A stretch of DNA of 64,000 nucleotides from Actinokineospora xionganensis (GCF_014323725.1 NZ_JABVED010000014.1:62001-126000); one strand, 5' to 3'. Numbered from the stretch's first letter, positions 1 through 11,106 are shown. The notes: generated from the letters alone by a model not told the origin. A program made the numbers and translations.

Positions 1-1538
1 TGCGGGCCCGCGCCGTCGACGACCAGCAGGTTCGGCGGATAGGCGAAGCGGCGGGGTTTGCCCGTGTCCGGGTCGATGCCCGGGGTGCGGTCCTGGCCGC
101 CGGACTCCCCCGCGTACTTGGCGAACCGGCGGCGCACGACCTCGGCGATGGACGCGACGTCGCCCTCGGTGGCGGCCTCGCGGATGGCGAAGCGCCGGTA
201 CTCGTTCTTGCGGGCCAGGCCGTCCTCGAACACCACCAGCGAGGCGACGACGTCGCTGCCCTGGATGTGGCTGATGTCGACGCACTCGATGCGCAGCGGC
301 GCGCTGTCGAGCCCGAGGTTGTCCTGCAACTCCTGCAGGGCGGCCGAGCGGGCCGTCAGGTCGCCCGCGCGGCGCAGTTTGTGCTGGGTGAACGCCTCTT
401 TGGCGTTGCGCTCGACGGTCTCCATCAGCGCCCGCTTGTCGCCGCGCTGCGGCACCCGGATCTGCACGCGCGAGCCGCGCAGCCCGGTCAGCCACTCGCC
501 GATCGCGTCGGCGTCGGCGGGCAGCTCGGGGACCAGGACCTCACGCGGAACCGAGTTCACTGTGTCGTCCACGTCGTCGGCGAGGTCGGCCTGGTCGCCG
601 TAGAACTGGCTGACGAACTGGTCGACGAGCCCGGTGACCGGCGACTCCTCCCCCGCGTCCTCCAGCCGGTCGACGACCCAGCCGCGCTGGCCGCGGACCC
701 GGCCGCCGCGCACATGGAAGACCTGGACGGCGGCTTCGAGCTCGTCGTAGGCGAAGGACACCACGTCGGCGTCGGTGCCGTCGCCCAGAACGACGGCCTG
801 CTTCTCCATAGCCCGGCGCAGGGCGGCGATGTCGTCGCGCAGCCGGGCCGCGCGCTCGAACTCCAGCTCGTTCGACGCCTGCGCCATCTCCTTCTCCAGG
901 CGGCGGACCATGGCGTCGGTCTTGCCGGAGAGGAAGTCGCAGAAGTCTCCCACGATGGCCCGGTGCTCGTCGGCGCTGACCTTGCCCACGCAGGGCGCGG
1001 AGCACTTGTCGATGTAGCCGAGCAGGCAGGGCCGCCCGATCTGGCCGTGGCGGCGGAACACGCCGGTGGAGCAGGTGCGCGCGGGGAAGACCCGCAGCAG
1101 CAGGTCGAGGGTCTCGCGGATGGCCCAGGCGTGGGCGTACGGCCCGAAGTACCGCACCCCCTTCTTGCGCGCGCCGCGGTAGACGTGCAGGCGCGGATAT
1201 TCCTCGTTGAGGGTGACGGCGAGGACCGGGTAGGACTTGTCGTCGCGGTAGCGGACGTTGAACCGCGGGTCGAACTCCTTGATCCAGTTGTACTCCAGCT
1301 GCAGCGCCTCGACCTCTGTGGACACCACGGTCCACTCGACGGCGCCCGCGGTGGTGACCATCTGGCGGGTGCGCGGGTGCAGGGAGGTGATGTCGGCGAA
1401 GTACGAACTCAGCCGCGAGCGCAGGCTCTTGGCCTTGCCCACGTAGACGACCCGGCCACCAGGATCACGGAATTTGTACACGCCAGGCGCGTCCGGGATG
1501 GTGCCGGGAGAAGGTCGGTAGGCGGACGGGTCGGCCAC
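1..1538 (-). CDS. uvrC: UvrC, excinuclease ABC subunit C (3' end outside window)
   Basis: UvrC makes the dual incisions of nucleotide excision repair after UvrAB damage recognition. About 512 residues are present; the family is usually 600-660, so the C-terminal HhH region lies beyond base 1. The N-terminus carries the GIY-YIG nuclease (GVYKF then VYVGKA, residues about 19-40), followed by the Cys-containing linker (CSTGVF, CSAPCVG), a UVR domain for UvrB contact ([13 protein letters not shown], about 217-230) and the start of the RNase H-like nuclease with its Asp in CVDISH (about 416) and LLVVDG near the window edge. The start is a GTG at 1538, giving [19 protein letters not shown], the usual UvrC beginning. 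It is divergent from the methyltransferase gene. Identification is secure. Confidence 0.97.
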   Translation of the reverse strand, partial: MADPSAYRPSPGTIPDAPGVYKFRDPGGRVVYVGKAKSLRSRLSSYFADITSLHPRTRQMVTTAGAVEWTVVSTEVEALQLEYNWIKEFDPRFNVRYRDDKSYPVLAVTLNEEYPRLHVYRGARKKGVRYFGPYAHAWAIRETLDLLLRVFPARTCSTGVFRRHGQIGRPCLLGYIDKCSAPCVGKVSADEHRAIVGDFCDFLSGKTDAMVRRLEKEMAQASNELEFERAARLRDDIAALRRAMEKQAVVLGDGTDADVVSFAYDELEAAVQVFHVRGGRVRGQRGWVVDRLEDAGEESPVTGLVDQFVSQFYGDQADLADDVDDTVNSVPREVLVPELPADADAIGEWLTGLRGSRVQIRVPQRGDKRALMETVERNAKEAFTQHKLRRAGDLTARSAALQELQDNLGLDSAPLRIECVDISHIQGSDVVASLVVFEDGLARKNEYRRFAIREAATEGDVASIAEVVRRRFAKYAGESGGQDRTPGIDPDTGKPRRFAYPPNLLVVDGAGP

Positions 1539-1624
1539 ATCGACAACCCTACGGCCGAGCACCGACAACGGTCGCGGCCGGGCTCACGCGAGTACGGTGG
1601 GGCAGGCTTGATCAGGACGATGAC

Positions 1625-2260
1625 ATGGGGTTGAACATGGGTGTGCGGACCGCGATGCGGAAGTTGCTCGCGAGCCAATTGGGCAATCCCCGGGGCCCGA
1701 TGGGCAAGATGCTGGCGAAGCGGCTGAACAAGTTCAACCACGCGGCCACCAGCGGCGCCGTCGAGGCGCTCGCGGTCGTGGACGACGAGGTCGTCGCCGA
1801 CCTGGGGTTCGGCGGCGGCGTGGGACTGCGGCTGCTGCTCGACACCCAGGCCGTCGAAGTCCACGGCGTGGACTACTCCCCCACCATGGTGGAGCGCGCC
1901 CGCCGCGAATTCACCGACGACCGACTCCGGCTGCACACCGGATCGATCACCGCGCTACCCCTTCCCGACGACTCGGTCGACGGGCTGATCACCTTGAACA
2001 CGATCTACTTCATCGAGGAACTGTCCACGGCGTTCGGCGAGATCGGCCGGATCCTCCGCCCGGACGGCCGCGCCGTGATCGGCATCGGCGACCCGGTGGC
2101 GATGGCGAAGATGCCCGTCACCCAGCACGGCTTCCTCGTGCGACCGGTGGCCGAGGTGGTGGAGACGCTGGAGCGGGCGGGCCTTGTCCTGACCGCGCAC
2201 CGGCGGGTCAGTGAGTCCGACCTGTCCCCGCACCTGCTGGTGGTCGGCCACGCGAAGTAG
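1625..2260 (+). CDS. Class I SAM-dependent methyltransferase
   Basis: A 211-residue protein with a Rossmann-type methyltransferase core. Motif I reads VADLGFGGGVGLR (about 58-70), motif II ends in VHGVDYS, and LPDDSVDGLITLNTIYF followed by GRILRPDGRAVIG matches the methyltransferase 11/UbiE-like pattern. The N-terminal 50 residues are basic and lack signal features. The ATG at 1625 was chosen; a second ATG at 1637 is equally possible, and neither has a strong ribosome binding site. The substrate cannot be told from sequence. It is transcribed divergently from uvrC and ends at a strong hairpin shared with the convergent Rieske gene, so it is probably monocistronic. Confidence 0.85.
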   Translation: MGLNMGVRTAMRKLLASQLGNPRGPMGKMLAKRLNKFNHAATSGAVEALAVVDDEVVADLGFGGGVGLRLLLDTQAVEVHGVDYSPTMVERARREFTDDRLRLHTGSITALPLPDDSVDGLITLNTIYFIEELSTAFGEIGRILRPDGRAVIGIGDPVAMAKMPVTQHGFLVRPVAEVVETLERAGLVLTAHRRVSESDLSPHLLVVGHAK

Positions 2261-2270
2261 ACATCCCGAT

Positions 2271-2315
2271 TCCCCCTTGATCAGCCGGGAGCACGGCTCC
2301 AGCGATCAAGGGGGA
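2271..2315. terminator. Bidirectional hairpin terminator
   Basis: A perfect 12-bp inverted repeat (2271-2282 TCCCCCTTGATC against 2304-2315) with an extra 5-bp stem (AGCCG 2283-2287 / CGGCT 2294-2298) inside the loop. It sits between two convergent genes, with their stops at 2260 and 2325, so it probably ends transcription from both sides. There is no long U tract, which is common for actinobacterial terminators. Confidence 0.75.
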
Positions 2316-2324
2316 GCCTCGGGG

Positions 2325-2792
2325 TCAGGCGAAGACGACCTTGTCGCCCTCGACCTTGACCGGGACCTCCTTGAGACCGGTCGTGGCGGGGCCGCGCTTG
2401 AGGGCTCCGGTGGCGGCGTCGAAGGTGCTGCCGTGGTTGGGGCAGGTGATCGTCCCGCCTGCCGGGGCCGAGACGACGGTGCCCTGGTGCGGGCACGCGG
2501 CGGTGAATGCCTTGACCGTGTCGGCGGTGGGCCTGACCAGGACGAGCGGGCCCTTCGGGGTGCTCTCCAGCACCAGGCCGCTGTCGCCGGGGATGTCGGC
2601 GAGCGCGGCCAGCGGGCCCGACGGGGTGGCGCCGCCGCCCGTGGTGGTGGTGCCGCCGGAAGGCGTGGGGGCGGTGGTGTCCGAACAAGCCGCGACGAGG
2701 GCGCCGGGGGCGACCAGGGCCACCATCAGGCCGCACAGCACCTCGCGGCGGGACCGGGCTTCGGGTTTCGTGGTGGGTTCTACGGCGGTCAA
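2325..2792 (-). CDS. Rieske [2Fe-2S] lipoprotein
   Basis: A 155-residue exported electron-transfer protein. The N-terminus has twin arginines (RSRREVL, 14-20), a hydrophobic stretch, and a lipobox LVAAC with Cys36 as the probable lipidated residue, suggesting Tat export and membrane anchoring. A Gly/Thr/Pro linker follows. The Rieske cluster ligands are Cys100-His102 (CPHQG) and Cys117-His120 (CPNHGS), with the second loop intact. Such small stand-alone Rieske proteins are common in actinobacteria; the redox partner is unknown. The start is a TTG at 2792, preceded by GGAGG. No upstream partner gene shares the operon. Confidence 0.9.
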   Translation of the reverse strand: MTAVEPTTKPEARSRREVLCGLMVALVAPGALVAACSDTTAPTPSGGTTTTGGGATPSGPLAALADIPGDSGLVLESTPKGPLVLVRPTADTVKAFTAACPHQGTVVSAPAGGTITCPNHGSTFDAATGALKRGPATTGLKEVPVKVEGDKVVFA

Positions 2793-2853
2793 GCGAGCCT
2801 CCAGGTCCGGGAAGGATCTACACCTTGCCCTACGCGACGGGCAGGCGCCCGGT

Positions 2854-3204
2854 TCACCCTAGGGCGAGATGCGTGCGCAGTGCGTCGTCGAGGCGGGCGA
2901 GCAGTTGCGGGGGCAGCTTGCCGACGCGCTTGCGCACCCGGTTGGTCGCGACGGACCGGACCTGCTCCGCCTGCGCTTTCGAGTCGACCACCAGCCCACA
3001 CGCCTTCGAGGGCAGCAGGACCTGGAATCCGAAGACCCGTTCGATGTTCGAGGTGATCGGCACGACCGTGACCACTCCCCGGCCCGTGCGGGCGGCGACG
3101 GCGTTGGCGGCGTTGTTGCTGACGATCACGGCCGGGCGGACCTTGTCGGCTTCGGAGCCGCGCGCGGGGTCCAGGTCGACCAGGTGGATGTCACCGCGCC
3201 GCAT
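2854..3204 (-). CDS. MazF/PemK-family endoribonuclease toxin
   Basis: A 116-residue toxin of the MazF/PemK fold, which cleaves mRNA at short sequences. MRRGDIHLVDLDPARGSE at the N-terminus, KVRPAVIVSNN and VTVVPITSN are the typical conserved segments; the Arg in RPAVIVSNN and the Thr/Ser of PITSN correspond to catalytic positions in the family. The ATG at 3204 lies inside the end of the antitoxin gene (14-nt overlap), so the two are translated together. Identification is from recognised family motifs, and the cleavage specificity is unknown. Confidence 0.92.
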   Translation of the reverse strand: MRRGDIHLVDLDPARGSEADKVRPAVIVSNNAANAVAARTGRGVVTVVPITSNIERVFGFQVLLPSKACGLVVDSKAQAEQVRSVATNRVRKRVGKLPPQLLARLDDALRTHLALG

Positions 3205-3430
3205 CGGCCAGGCCGTCGGCGGTGGCGGCGTCCCACAGGCCCGCTTCCTCGGCCTCTTCCCACTCGGCGAAGGCGGCGGCGTACTCGTCCTGCAACTGCG
3301 ACTCACGCAACCGGGCTATGGCGAGCTGGATCACCGAGGACCGGGAGGGCTCACCGGCCCGCGCCGAGTACTCGTCGATGAACCGGACGTCGTCCTCCGG
3401 CAGGCTGACACTGAGCTTCACACCACCCAT
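3191..3430 (-). CDS. MazE-type ribbon-helix-helix antitoxin
   Basis: A 79-residue antitoxin. KLSVSLPEDDVRFIDEY (residues 5-21) is the beta strand plus first helix of a ribbon-helix-helix DNA-binding domain, and SRSSVIQLAIARLR is the second helix. The acidic C-terminus (EYAAAFAEWEEAEEAGLWD) is the likely toxin-wrapping segment. The ATG at 3430 was chosen because the RHH domain begins just after it; the open frame upstream is not protein-like. It is the first gene of the pair, overlapping the toxin, which suits autoregulation by the complex. The TGCTACCTGGGGTAGCA dyad at 3431-3447 just upstream is a plausible operator. Confidence 0.9.
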   Translation of the reverse strand: MGGVKLSVSLPEDDVRFIDEYSARAGEPSRSSVIQLAIARLRESQLQDEYAAAFAEWEEAEEAGLWDAATADGLADAAR

Positions 3431-3455
3431 GCTACCTGGGGTAGCACCGGCCGTG

Positions 3456-5638
<2,183 letters not shown>

Positions 5639-5646
<8 letters not shown>

Positions 5647-6274
5647 CGGTGTTCTCCTCCTCGGTGCCGCGCCCGGTCGATCCGAGGTGCGGGATAGCCA
5701 GTCTTTCCACGTACTTGGCGATGACGTCCACTTCCAGGTTGACCTTCTCGCCCGGCTTGCGGACACCGAGCGTGGTCGCGCGCAGCGTCTCCGGGATCAG
5801 GCTGACCGAGAACCAGTCGGCGCCGACCTCCACGACGGTCAGCGAGACGCCGTCGACGGTGATCGAGCCCTTCTCCACCACATACCGGGCCAGGGTGCCC
5901 GGGAGGCTGATCTTGACCAGTTCCCAGTGCTCGGAGGGCTCACGCGAGATCAGCTCGCCGGTGCCGTCGACGTGGCCCTGCACGATGTGGCCGCCGAAGC
6001 GCTGCCCCACGGCGGCGGCGCGCTCCAGGTTCACGTGGTCGCCCTTGGCGACTTTGTCGAGGCTGCTGCGGAGCAGGGTCTCGCGCATGACGTCGGCGGT
6101 GAAGCTGCCGTCGGCGAGGTCGACCACGGTCAGGCAGACACCGTTGACCGCGATGGAGTCACCCTGCTTGGCGTCGCTGGTGACCAGCGGCCCGGCGATG
6201 GTGACCCGCGCGGCGTCCGCGAGATCCTCCACAGCGATGACCTCGCCGCGTTCCTCGACGATCCCGGTGAACAC
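5639..6274 (-). CDS. ribE: Riboflavin synthase alpha subunit
   Basis: Riboflavin synthase dismutates two lumazine molecules into riboflavin. The 211-residue protein shows the two internal lumazine-binding repeats: repeat 1 begins [12 protein letters not shown] and contains [10 protein letters not shown]; repeat 2 contains [11 protein letters not shown] and [10 protein letters not shown]. The GTG start at 6274 gives the invariant FTGIVE terminus and has an AGGAGG upstream. It lies 11 nt after ribD and overlaps ribBA by 8 nt, so it is expressed in the same operon. It is also called ribC in some species. Confidence 0.96.
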
Positions 6275-6285
6275 CGACTGCCTCC

Positions 6286-7317
6286 TCAGTTCCGGTCCGG
6301 CACGGCGGAGATCCGCACGTCCGGTCCACACATGGTGACGCCTTCGACCCTGAACCGGTGAGCTCCGGTGATGGTCGACACGCCCGATGCGCCCAACGCC
6401 ACAGGACCATCACCCAGAAGCGTAGGCGCTACGTAAGCGAGGACCCGGTCGACCGCGCCCGCCTGGACGAACGCGCCCGCGAGCGTCGGGCCGCCTTCGA
6501 GCAGCACGTCGACCACTCCGCGCTCGCCTAGAGCGGCCAAGACCTCGCTTGGTTCGCGCGTACGCAGGTGCAGCGTCTCGGCGGCGTCGTCCAGCACGCG
6601 CGCGCCCTCGGGCAGGTCTCCGGTTCCCACAACCACTCGCAACGGCTGCCGGTCCACGCTTGTTCCATCAGCTGTTCCGTCCGCTGACCTCGCGGTCAGC
6701 GCGGAGTCGTCGGCGAGGATCGTGCCCCGGCCGGCGACGATCGCGTCGATGCGCCGGCGCAGGTCGTGGACCTGGGCGCGGGACTCCTCGGAGCTGATCC
6801 ACCGGCTGGTCCCGTCGGCGGCGGCGACCCGGCCGTCGAGGGTGGCGGCGTACTTCCAGGTGACGTGCGGACGGCCGGTCCGCGCGTAGTGCAGCCAGGC
6901 GCGCAGCGGGCCGAGTTCGACCTCGTCGGCCAGCAGTCCACTCTCGACGGTGACGCCCGCGTCGGTCAGGACGGTGCGTCCGCCCGCGGCGGCGGGGTTC
7001 GGATCGGCGACGGCGAAGACGACCTTCTTGACGCCCGCGGCGATGAGGGCGCGGGTGCAGGGCGGGGTGCGGCCGTGGTGGGCGCACGGTTCGAGGGTGA
7101 CGACCGCGGTGCCGCCCCGGGCCTTCGTCCCCGCGTCGACCAGGGCCATGACCTCGGCGTGCGAGCCGCCGGGCGGCTGGGTGGCGCCCAGGCCGACCTG
7201 GTTTCCCTCGGCGTCGAGGATGACGCAGCCCACCGGCGGGTTGGGACTCGTCGTCCCCCGCACCGCGTCGGAACCCGCGATGGCGGCCCGCATCGCCGCG
7301 GTCAGCTTGTCGTCCAC
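6286..7317 (-). CDS. ribD: Bifunctional riboflavin deaminase/reductase
   Basis: RibD performs the second and third steps of riboflavin synthesis: deamination of the pyrimidine and reduction of the ribosyl side chain. The protein has 343 residues. The deaminase half has the zinc site HAEVMAL (about 52) and EPCAHHGRTPPC (about 76-87). The reductase half begins near RPHVTWKYAATLDGR and contains EGGPTLAGAFVQAG, typical of the NADPH-dependent domain. The GTG start at 7317 is 41 nt downstream of rpe. All catalytic motifs are intact. Confidence 0.96.
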   Translation of the reverse strand: MDDKLTAAMRAAIAGSDAVRGTTSPNPPVGCVILDAEGNQVGLGATQPPGGSHAEVMALVDAGTKARGGTAVVTLEPCAHHGRTPPCTRALIAAGVKKVVFAVADPNPAAAGGRTVLTDAGVTVESGLLADEVELGPLRAWLHYARTGRPHVTWKYAATLDGRVAAADGTSRWISSEESRAQVHDLRRRIDAIVAGRGTILADDSALTARSADGTADGTSVDRQPLRVVVGTGDLPEGARVLDDAAETLHLRTREPSEVLAALGERGVVDVLLEGGPTLAGAFVQAGAVDRVLAYVAPTLLGDGPVALGASGVSTITGAHRFRVEGVTMCGPDVRISAVPDRN

Positions 7318-7358
7318 CCGATCAGTTTCGCAGCCCGCGCCAGCCGGCTCGCGCGGGA

Positions 7359-8036
7359 TCAGGCGAAACGGTGGTTGGCCGAGACGGCCTGGGTGCGCAG
7401 GGCCTCGATCGCGCGCGCGGGGTCGGCGGCGTTGTAGACGGCGGAGCCCGCGACGAAGCAGTCGACGCCCGCCTCCGAGGCCTGTTCGATCGTGTCGCTG
7501 TTGATGCCGCCGTCGATCTCGACCAGCAGGTTCAGGTGGCCGGTGTCGACGAGGTCGCGCACCGTGCGGACCTTGTCCAGCACGTGGGCGATGAAGCTCT
7601 GGCCGCCGAACCCGGGCTCGACCGACATCACCAGCAGGGTGTCGTACTCCTTGAGCACGTCGAGATACGGCTCGATGGGAGTGCCCGGCTTGATCGACAG
7701 ACCGGCCTTCGACCCGGCCGCGCGCAGATCGCGGGCGAGCTTGATCGGGTCCTTGGCCGCCTCGACGTGGACGGTGACGTTGTGGGCGCCCGCCTCGGCG
7801 TAGCCGATGGCCCAGCGGTCCGGGTCCTCGATCATGAGGTGGCAGTCCATCGGGATGTCGGTGACCTTGAGCAGCGACTCGACGATGGGCAGGCCGAGGG
7901 TCAGGTTCGGCACGAAGTGCGCGTCCATCACGTCGACGTGGACCCAGTCGGCGCCGTGGATCGCGGCGAGCTCGTCGGCGAGCCGGGCGAAGTCGGCGGA
8001 CAGGATGCTGGGGGCGATCATCGGTGCGGTGGACAC
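7359..8036 (-). CDS. rpe: Ribulose-phosphate 3-epimerase
   Basis: Rpe interconverts ribulose 5-phosphate and xylulose 5-phosphate in the pentose phosphate pathway. The 225-residue TIM barrel shows [27 protein letters not shown] (metal-binding His and Asp), [24 protein letters not shown] (catalytic Asp region shifted to the usual SVEPGFGGQ) and LVEIDGGIN. The GTG at 8036 was chosen; ATG at 8021 would also preserve the whole domain. As first gene of the operon with ribD, it may balance supply of ribulose 5-phosphate, the substrate of RibBA. I see no FMN riboswitch in the 100 bases upstream. Confidence 0.95.
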   Translation of the reverse strand: MSTAPMIAPSILSADFARLADELAAIHGADWVHVDVMDAHFVPNLTLGLPIVESLLKVTDIPMDCHLMIEDPDRWAIGYAEAGAHNVTVHVEAAKDPIKLARDLRAAGSKAGLSIKPGTPIEPYLDVLKEYDTLLVMSVEPGFGGQSFIAHVLDKVRTVRDLVDTGHLNLLVEIDGGINSDTIEQASEAGVDCFVAGSAVYNAADPARAIEALRTQAVSANHRFA

Positions 8037-8139
8037 AGGCCCGGAGCATAAGCGCCGGTCGGGGCCGCGCACGAACCGGGAACCCGCGCCGTGAGGCAGC
8101 TCTCGGAAACGCGGTCGCGACCCCGGGTACGTTCGCCTC

Positions 8140-8781
8140 ATGGCGAAGGTGCTCTCAGTCAACCTAGGTGTCCCGCGACCCATCGAGGGGAAGTCGGGGA
8201 TCAGCGCGATCGACAAGCGCCCGGTGGACCACCCGGTGGCCGTGCGGGAGCCCGAACCGGCGGCGGGTGGCCTGGCGGGCGACCGGATCTGCGACAAGAA
8301 GAACCACGGCGGACCGGACCAGGCGGTCTACGCCTACGCGCGCGAAGACCTCGACGCCTGGGAGTCGGAGCTGGGCGTGTCCCTGGCATCGGGCGGGTTC
8401 GGCGAGAACCTGACCACCCTCGGTGTGGACGTGACCGGGGCCGAGGTCGGCGAGCGGTGGCGGGTCGGGCCGGACCTCGAACTGCAGGTCACCTCGCCAC
8501 GGATCCCGTGCCAGGTGTTCGCCGTGTGGATGGAGCGGCAGGGCTGGGTCAAGACCTTCACCCAGCGGGCGATCCCGGGCGCGTACTTCAAGGTGATCAC
8601 CCCGGGCACGGTCAGCGCGGGCGACGAGATCACCGTGGTCCACCGGCCCGGGCACGGGGTGACGATGGGGATGACGTTCCGGGCGATCACGACCGAGCCC
8701 GAGTTGCTGCCCGAGTTGCTCGCCGCCGACGACCTGCCCGAGGACCTCCGCGCCAAGATCACCGAGCGGCTGGCGAAGTGA
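8140..8781 (+). CDS. MOSC domain protein, YiiM-like
   Basis: A 213-residue MOSC-domain protein. MOSC proteins bind molybdenum cofactor and transfer sulfur or reduce N-hydroxylated compounds. Family features are [11 protein letters not shown] at the start, [22 protein letters not shown], the FGENLTTLG motif and the conserved Cys in SPRIPCQVF (about 127), followed by GWVKTF. The C-terminal 50 residues match the YiiM-type extension. The ATG at 8140 is 103 nt from the divergent rpe gene. It is translationally coupled to the next gene, a Nudix hydrolase, through a GTGA overlap. Confidence 0.9.
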   Translation: MAKVLSVNLGVPRPIEGKSGISAIDKRPVDHPVAVREPEPAAGGLAGDRICDKKNHGGPDQAVYAYAREDLDAWESELGVSLASGGFGENLTTLGVDVTGAEVGERWRVGPDLELQVTSPRIPCQVFAVWMERQGWVKTFTQRAIPGAYFKVITPGTVSAGDEITVVHRPGHGVTMGMTFRAITTEPELLPELLAADDLPEDLRAKITERLAK

Positions 8782-9227
8782 CCGGAAAGCAGCTCAACAC
8801 CCGGCTCTCGGCGTACGGGATCTGTGTCCAGGACGGCAGAATCCTGCTGGCCCGGTGGGTCCACGGTGATGGTCCACTGTGGAGCTTGCCGGGTGGCGGG
8901 GTCGACTTCGGCGAGGACCCGTGGGACGCGGTGGTGCGCGAGGTCGCCGAGGAGACCGGCTACGACTTCGAGGCCGACACCCTGCTCGGGATCGACAACC
9001 TCCACCGGCCGGGCCGGTTCCACGGCGTGCGGGTGTACTACGAGGGCCGGATCGTCGGCGGCGAACTGCGCCACGAGGTGAACGGGTCGACGGACATGGC
9101 GGCGTGGTTCGATCTGGCCGAGCTGGACTCGCTGCCCGTGAGCGACCTCGTCGGCCCCGGGCTCGCGCTCGCCAGGAACCGACCCGCGACCGGCCATACT
9201 CCGCTAGCGGTCGAGGTAGACCTTTAG
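8778..9227 (+). CDS. Nudix hydrolase (paralogue 1)
   Basis: A 149-residue Nudix hydrolase, which cleaves nucleoside diphosphate-linked substrates. The Nudix box spans about residues 41-63: GGGVDFGED, then REVAEETGYDF with the metal-binding Glu residues intact. The GTG at 8778 overlaps the MOSC stop. It is very similar over its whole length to the Nudix protein at 9764-10192 (both share GVRV-YEGR-VGGELR and DMAAWFDL). Its last residues after RPATG differ from the paralogue and are encoded by bases that also encode the antisense TetR remnant, so the 3' end was probably altered by a rearrangement. Confidence 0.93.
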   Translation: MTGKQLNTRLSAYGICVQDGRILLARWVHGDGPLWSLPGGGVDFGEDPWDAVVREVAEETGYDFEADTLLGIDNLHRPGRFHGVRVYYEGRIVGGELRHEVNGSTDMAAWFDLAELDSLPVSDLVGPGLALARNRPATGHTPLAVEVDL

Positions 9228-9333
9228 GCCCTCGATCATCAGCCGCAGACCGAAGTCGAACAGAACCTCGCCGCTGCCCGCGAAGGCGTCCTGAGACGGG
9301 GCGGCATCCCGGTGGTGCGGAAGTTCCAGTGCG
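9204..9333 (-). pseudogene. C-terminal remnant of a TetR-family regulator
   Basis: Translating the minus strand from about 9330 to the TAG at 9204-9206 gives about 42 residues containing GEVLFDFGLRLMIEGLKVYL, which is the characteristic last helix of TetR-type repressors (FDFGL...GL). There is no HTH domain upstream, since the VOC gene occupies that position in another frame. It is best read as the tail of a TetR gene whose front was lost, leaving VOC and this fragment between the two Nudix paralogues. It overlaps the 3' end of the first Nudix gene by 24 nt on the opposite strand. Confidence 0.6.
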
Positions 9334-9714
9334 TCAGTCGCGGACCCGGGTCAGGCAGAAGGGATGTCCCGCCGGATCGGCGAACACCCGCCAGTTGTCC
9401 AGGCCCGGCTGGTGGTCGAGCGGCTGGTGGTCGAGCTTGGTCGCGCCCAGCTCCAGCAGCCGGGCCTCGGCCGCGTCGAGGTCGTCGACGGCGAAGTCGA
9501 GGTGGACCTGCTGCGGCACTGTTTGGGCGGGCCAGCGCGGCGGCCGGTAGCCGTCGACGCGTTGGAAGCCGAGGAAGAGGCCGTCCGCGCGGGTCAGGCC
9601 GGCGAAGTCACTGTCGGATTTGGGGTGCGGCTCGAATTCGGTGGCCTGCCGGTAGAACTCGGCTAGTTCCTCGGGATCGGCGCAGTCGAGTGTGATCGCC
9701 GTCAGCCTCATCAT
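9334..9714 (-). CDS. VOC (glyoxalase/bleomycin resistance fold) protein
   Basis: A 126-residue vicinal-oxygen-chelate protein. It begins MMRLTAITLDCADPEELAEFY, the classic first beta-alpha unit, and continues with QVHLDFAVDDLDAAEARLLELGAT and a terminal VFADPAGHPFCLTR. The His of QVHLDF and the C-terminal Asp/His positions are the usual metal ligands. Start at 9714 (or 9711), because the open frame before it does not fit the fold. The substrate is unknown; proteins of this subtype are usually annotated only as VOC family. It lies divergent from the second Nudix gene. Confidence 0.88.
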   Translation of the reverse strand: MMRLTAITLDCADPEELAEFYRQATEFEPHPKSDSDFAGLTRADGLFLGFQRVDGYRPPRWPAQTVPQQVHLDFAVDDLDAAEARLLELGATKLDHQPLDHQPGLDNWRVFADPAGHPFCLTRVRD

Positions 9715-9763
9715 GCCGTCCAACTCAATCACAGCGGTCCGGTCGCGGCGATAAGGTGCGGAC

Positions 9764-10192
9764 ATGTCCCAAAACCCGCGCAAGACCCGGCTCGCCGCCT
9801 ACGTCATCTGCGTCGACGACGGCAAGGTGCTGCTTTCGCGCTGGGTCAGCCCGAAGGGCCCGGTGTGGATGCTGCCCGGGGGCGGCGTCGACTTCGGTGA
9901 GCACCCGATGGACGGCGCGATCCGCGAAGTCGAAGAGGAAACCGGGCATATCGCCGAAATCGACACCCTCCTCGGCATCGACACGATCGTGCGGCCGGAC
10001 TTCCACGGTGTGCGCGTGATCTACGAGGGCCGGGTCGTCGGCGGGGAACTGCGGTTCGAGGTCGGCGGCAGCTCGGACATGGCCGCCTGGTTCGACCTCG
10101 ACGAGATCGACGACCTGGTCCACGCCGAAATGCTCGACACCGCCCTGGCCCTGTTGCGCACCCGACCGGCGACGGGCCGGCTGGCCTGCTGA
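9764..10192 (+). CDS. Nudix hydrolase (paralogue 2)
   Basis: A 142-residue Nudix hydrolase with an intact Nudix box (GGGVDFGEHP then REVEEETGHIAE, residues about 38-62). It aligns without gaps to the Nudix protein 540 bases upstream, from the TRLAAYVICVDDG segment to RPATG, indicating a tandem duplication followed by divergence and insertion of other genes. ATG at 9764 leaves 49 nt to the divergent VOC gene. The substrate cannot be assigned. Confidence 0.94.
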   Translation: MSQNPRKTRLAAYVICVDDGKVLLSRWVSPKGPVWMLPGGGVDFGEHPMDGAIREVEEETGHIAEIDTLLGIDTIVRPDFHGVRVIYEGRVVGGELRFEVGGSSDMAAWFDLDEIDDLVHAEMLDTALALLRTRPATGRLAC

Positions 10193-10231
10193 GTTTCCGG
10201 GGGTGAGATCTCGTCCCCGATCGGGCAATGG

Positions 10232-10263
10232 CTGATCACCGTGTCCCCTGGTGAGATGATCAG
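10232..10263. promoter_or_regulatory. Imperfect dyad before the XRE regulator gene
   Basis: CTGATCACC (10232-10240) faces GGTGA...GATCAG (10250-10263) immediately before the ATG at 10264. The outer CTGATC/GATCAG arms are perfect and the inner ACC/GGT pair is offset by three bases. Its position over the ribosome binding region suits autoregulation by the XRE protein, but this is inference only. Confidence 0.3.
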
Positions 10264-11100
10264 ATGACCAAGCACGACACCGCCAGGGACCGCGCGATCG
10301 GCAGCCTGTTCGCCGAATTGCGCGCGGCAGCCGAAATGAGCACGTCGGTCGCGGCCGAGAAGGCGGGCTTCTCCAACGCCAGCCTGAATCGGATGGAGAA
10401 CGGCATCCGGCCGACCAGCCCCGAAGCCGCCGCCGCCCTCCTGACGGCCTACGCCGTCCCCAAACTCGAACGCAAACGCATCCTCACGCTGATCAGCAGT
10501 CCGCTGTCGCCGACCTGGTGGAGCCTGCTCGCGGCCATCCGGGTGACCAAGCAGCCCATCTTGGCCATATTCGAAGCCGAGGCGACCCGAATCTCCCACG
10601 TCAACGTGGTGCGAGTGCCTGGCCTGCTCCAAACCCCCGCGTACATCCGTGCGCTGATCTACGCCAACGTGGGCATGACCGAGGAGTCCGAGCACCAGAT
10701 CAAGGTCCGGTTGGAACGCCAGGCAGTGCTGCGCAAGCCATGTGCACCCAAGTACTTCGCCGTGCTGGAAGAGGCCGCCCTACGCAGGATGCACGGCGGC
10801 GCCGAGGTTATGGCCGAGCAGATTCAGCACATCGCCGACATGGCAGAGCTACCCCACGTCGATGTGCGCGTAGCCCCCTTCGACTTGGAGCGATGGGAGG
10901 GTTCCACCAGTAACTACGGCTTGATGGAGTACCGGAACGCGCCAACGGTCCTCCATGTCGACATCGACGCCTTCACCGATGCGCCAGAGCACGTCGGGAG
11001 GTTTCAGACGAACCTGGATACGATGCGTAGGGAGGCGCTGAGTTCAGCCGAATCGGTGAAGTTTCTCCGCCGCGTGGCACTCGAATACCGACGAAGGTGA
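10264..11100 (+). CDS. XRE-family regulator with DUF5753 domain
   Basis: A 278-residue protein. The N-terminal HTH (about 12-65: LFAELRAAAEMSTSVAAEKA, then SNASLNRMENGIRP) is XRE-like, and the rest (from about 100: VNVVRVPGLLQTPAYIRALI, VRLERQAVLRK, LPHVDVRVAPF) is DUF5753. This architecture is the WhiJ-like class, abundant in filamentous actinobacteria, where members pair with small DUF397 proteins and affect development or antibiotic production. Here a DUF397 gene follows after 6 nt, completing the standard pair. The signal sensed is unknown. Confidence 0.92.
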   Translation: MTKHDTARDRAIGSLFAELRAAAEMSTSVAAEKAGFSNASLNRMENGIRPTSPEAAAALLTAYAVPKLERKRILTLISSPLSPTWWSLLAAIRVTKQPILAIFEAEATRISHVNVVRVPGLLQTPAYIRALIYANVGMTEESEHQIKVRLERQAVLRKPCAPKYFAVLEEAALRRMHGGAEVMAEQIQHIADMAELPHVDVRVAPFDLERWEGSTSNYGLMEYRNAPTVLHVDIDAFTDAPEHVGRFQTNLDTMRREALSSAESVKFLRRVALEYRRR

Positions 11101-11106
11101 AACAAG

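Noticed and set aside
8037-8139. FMN riboswitch before the rpe-rib operon
   Set aside because: The conserved RFN blocks are absent here and in the gaps before ribD and ribE.
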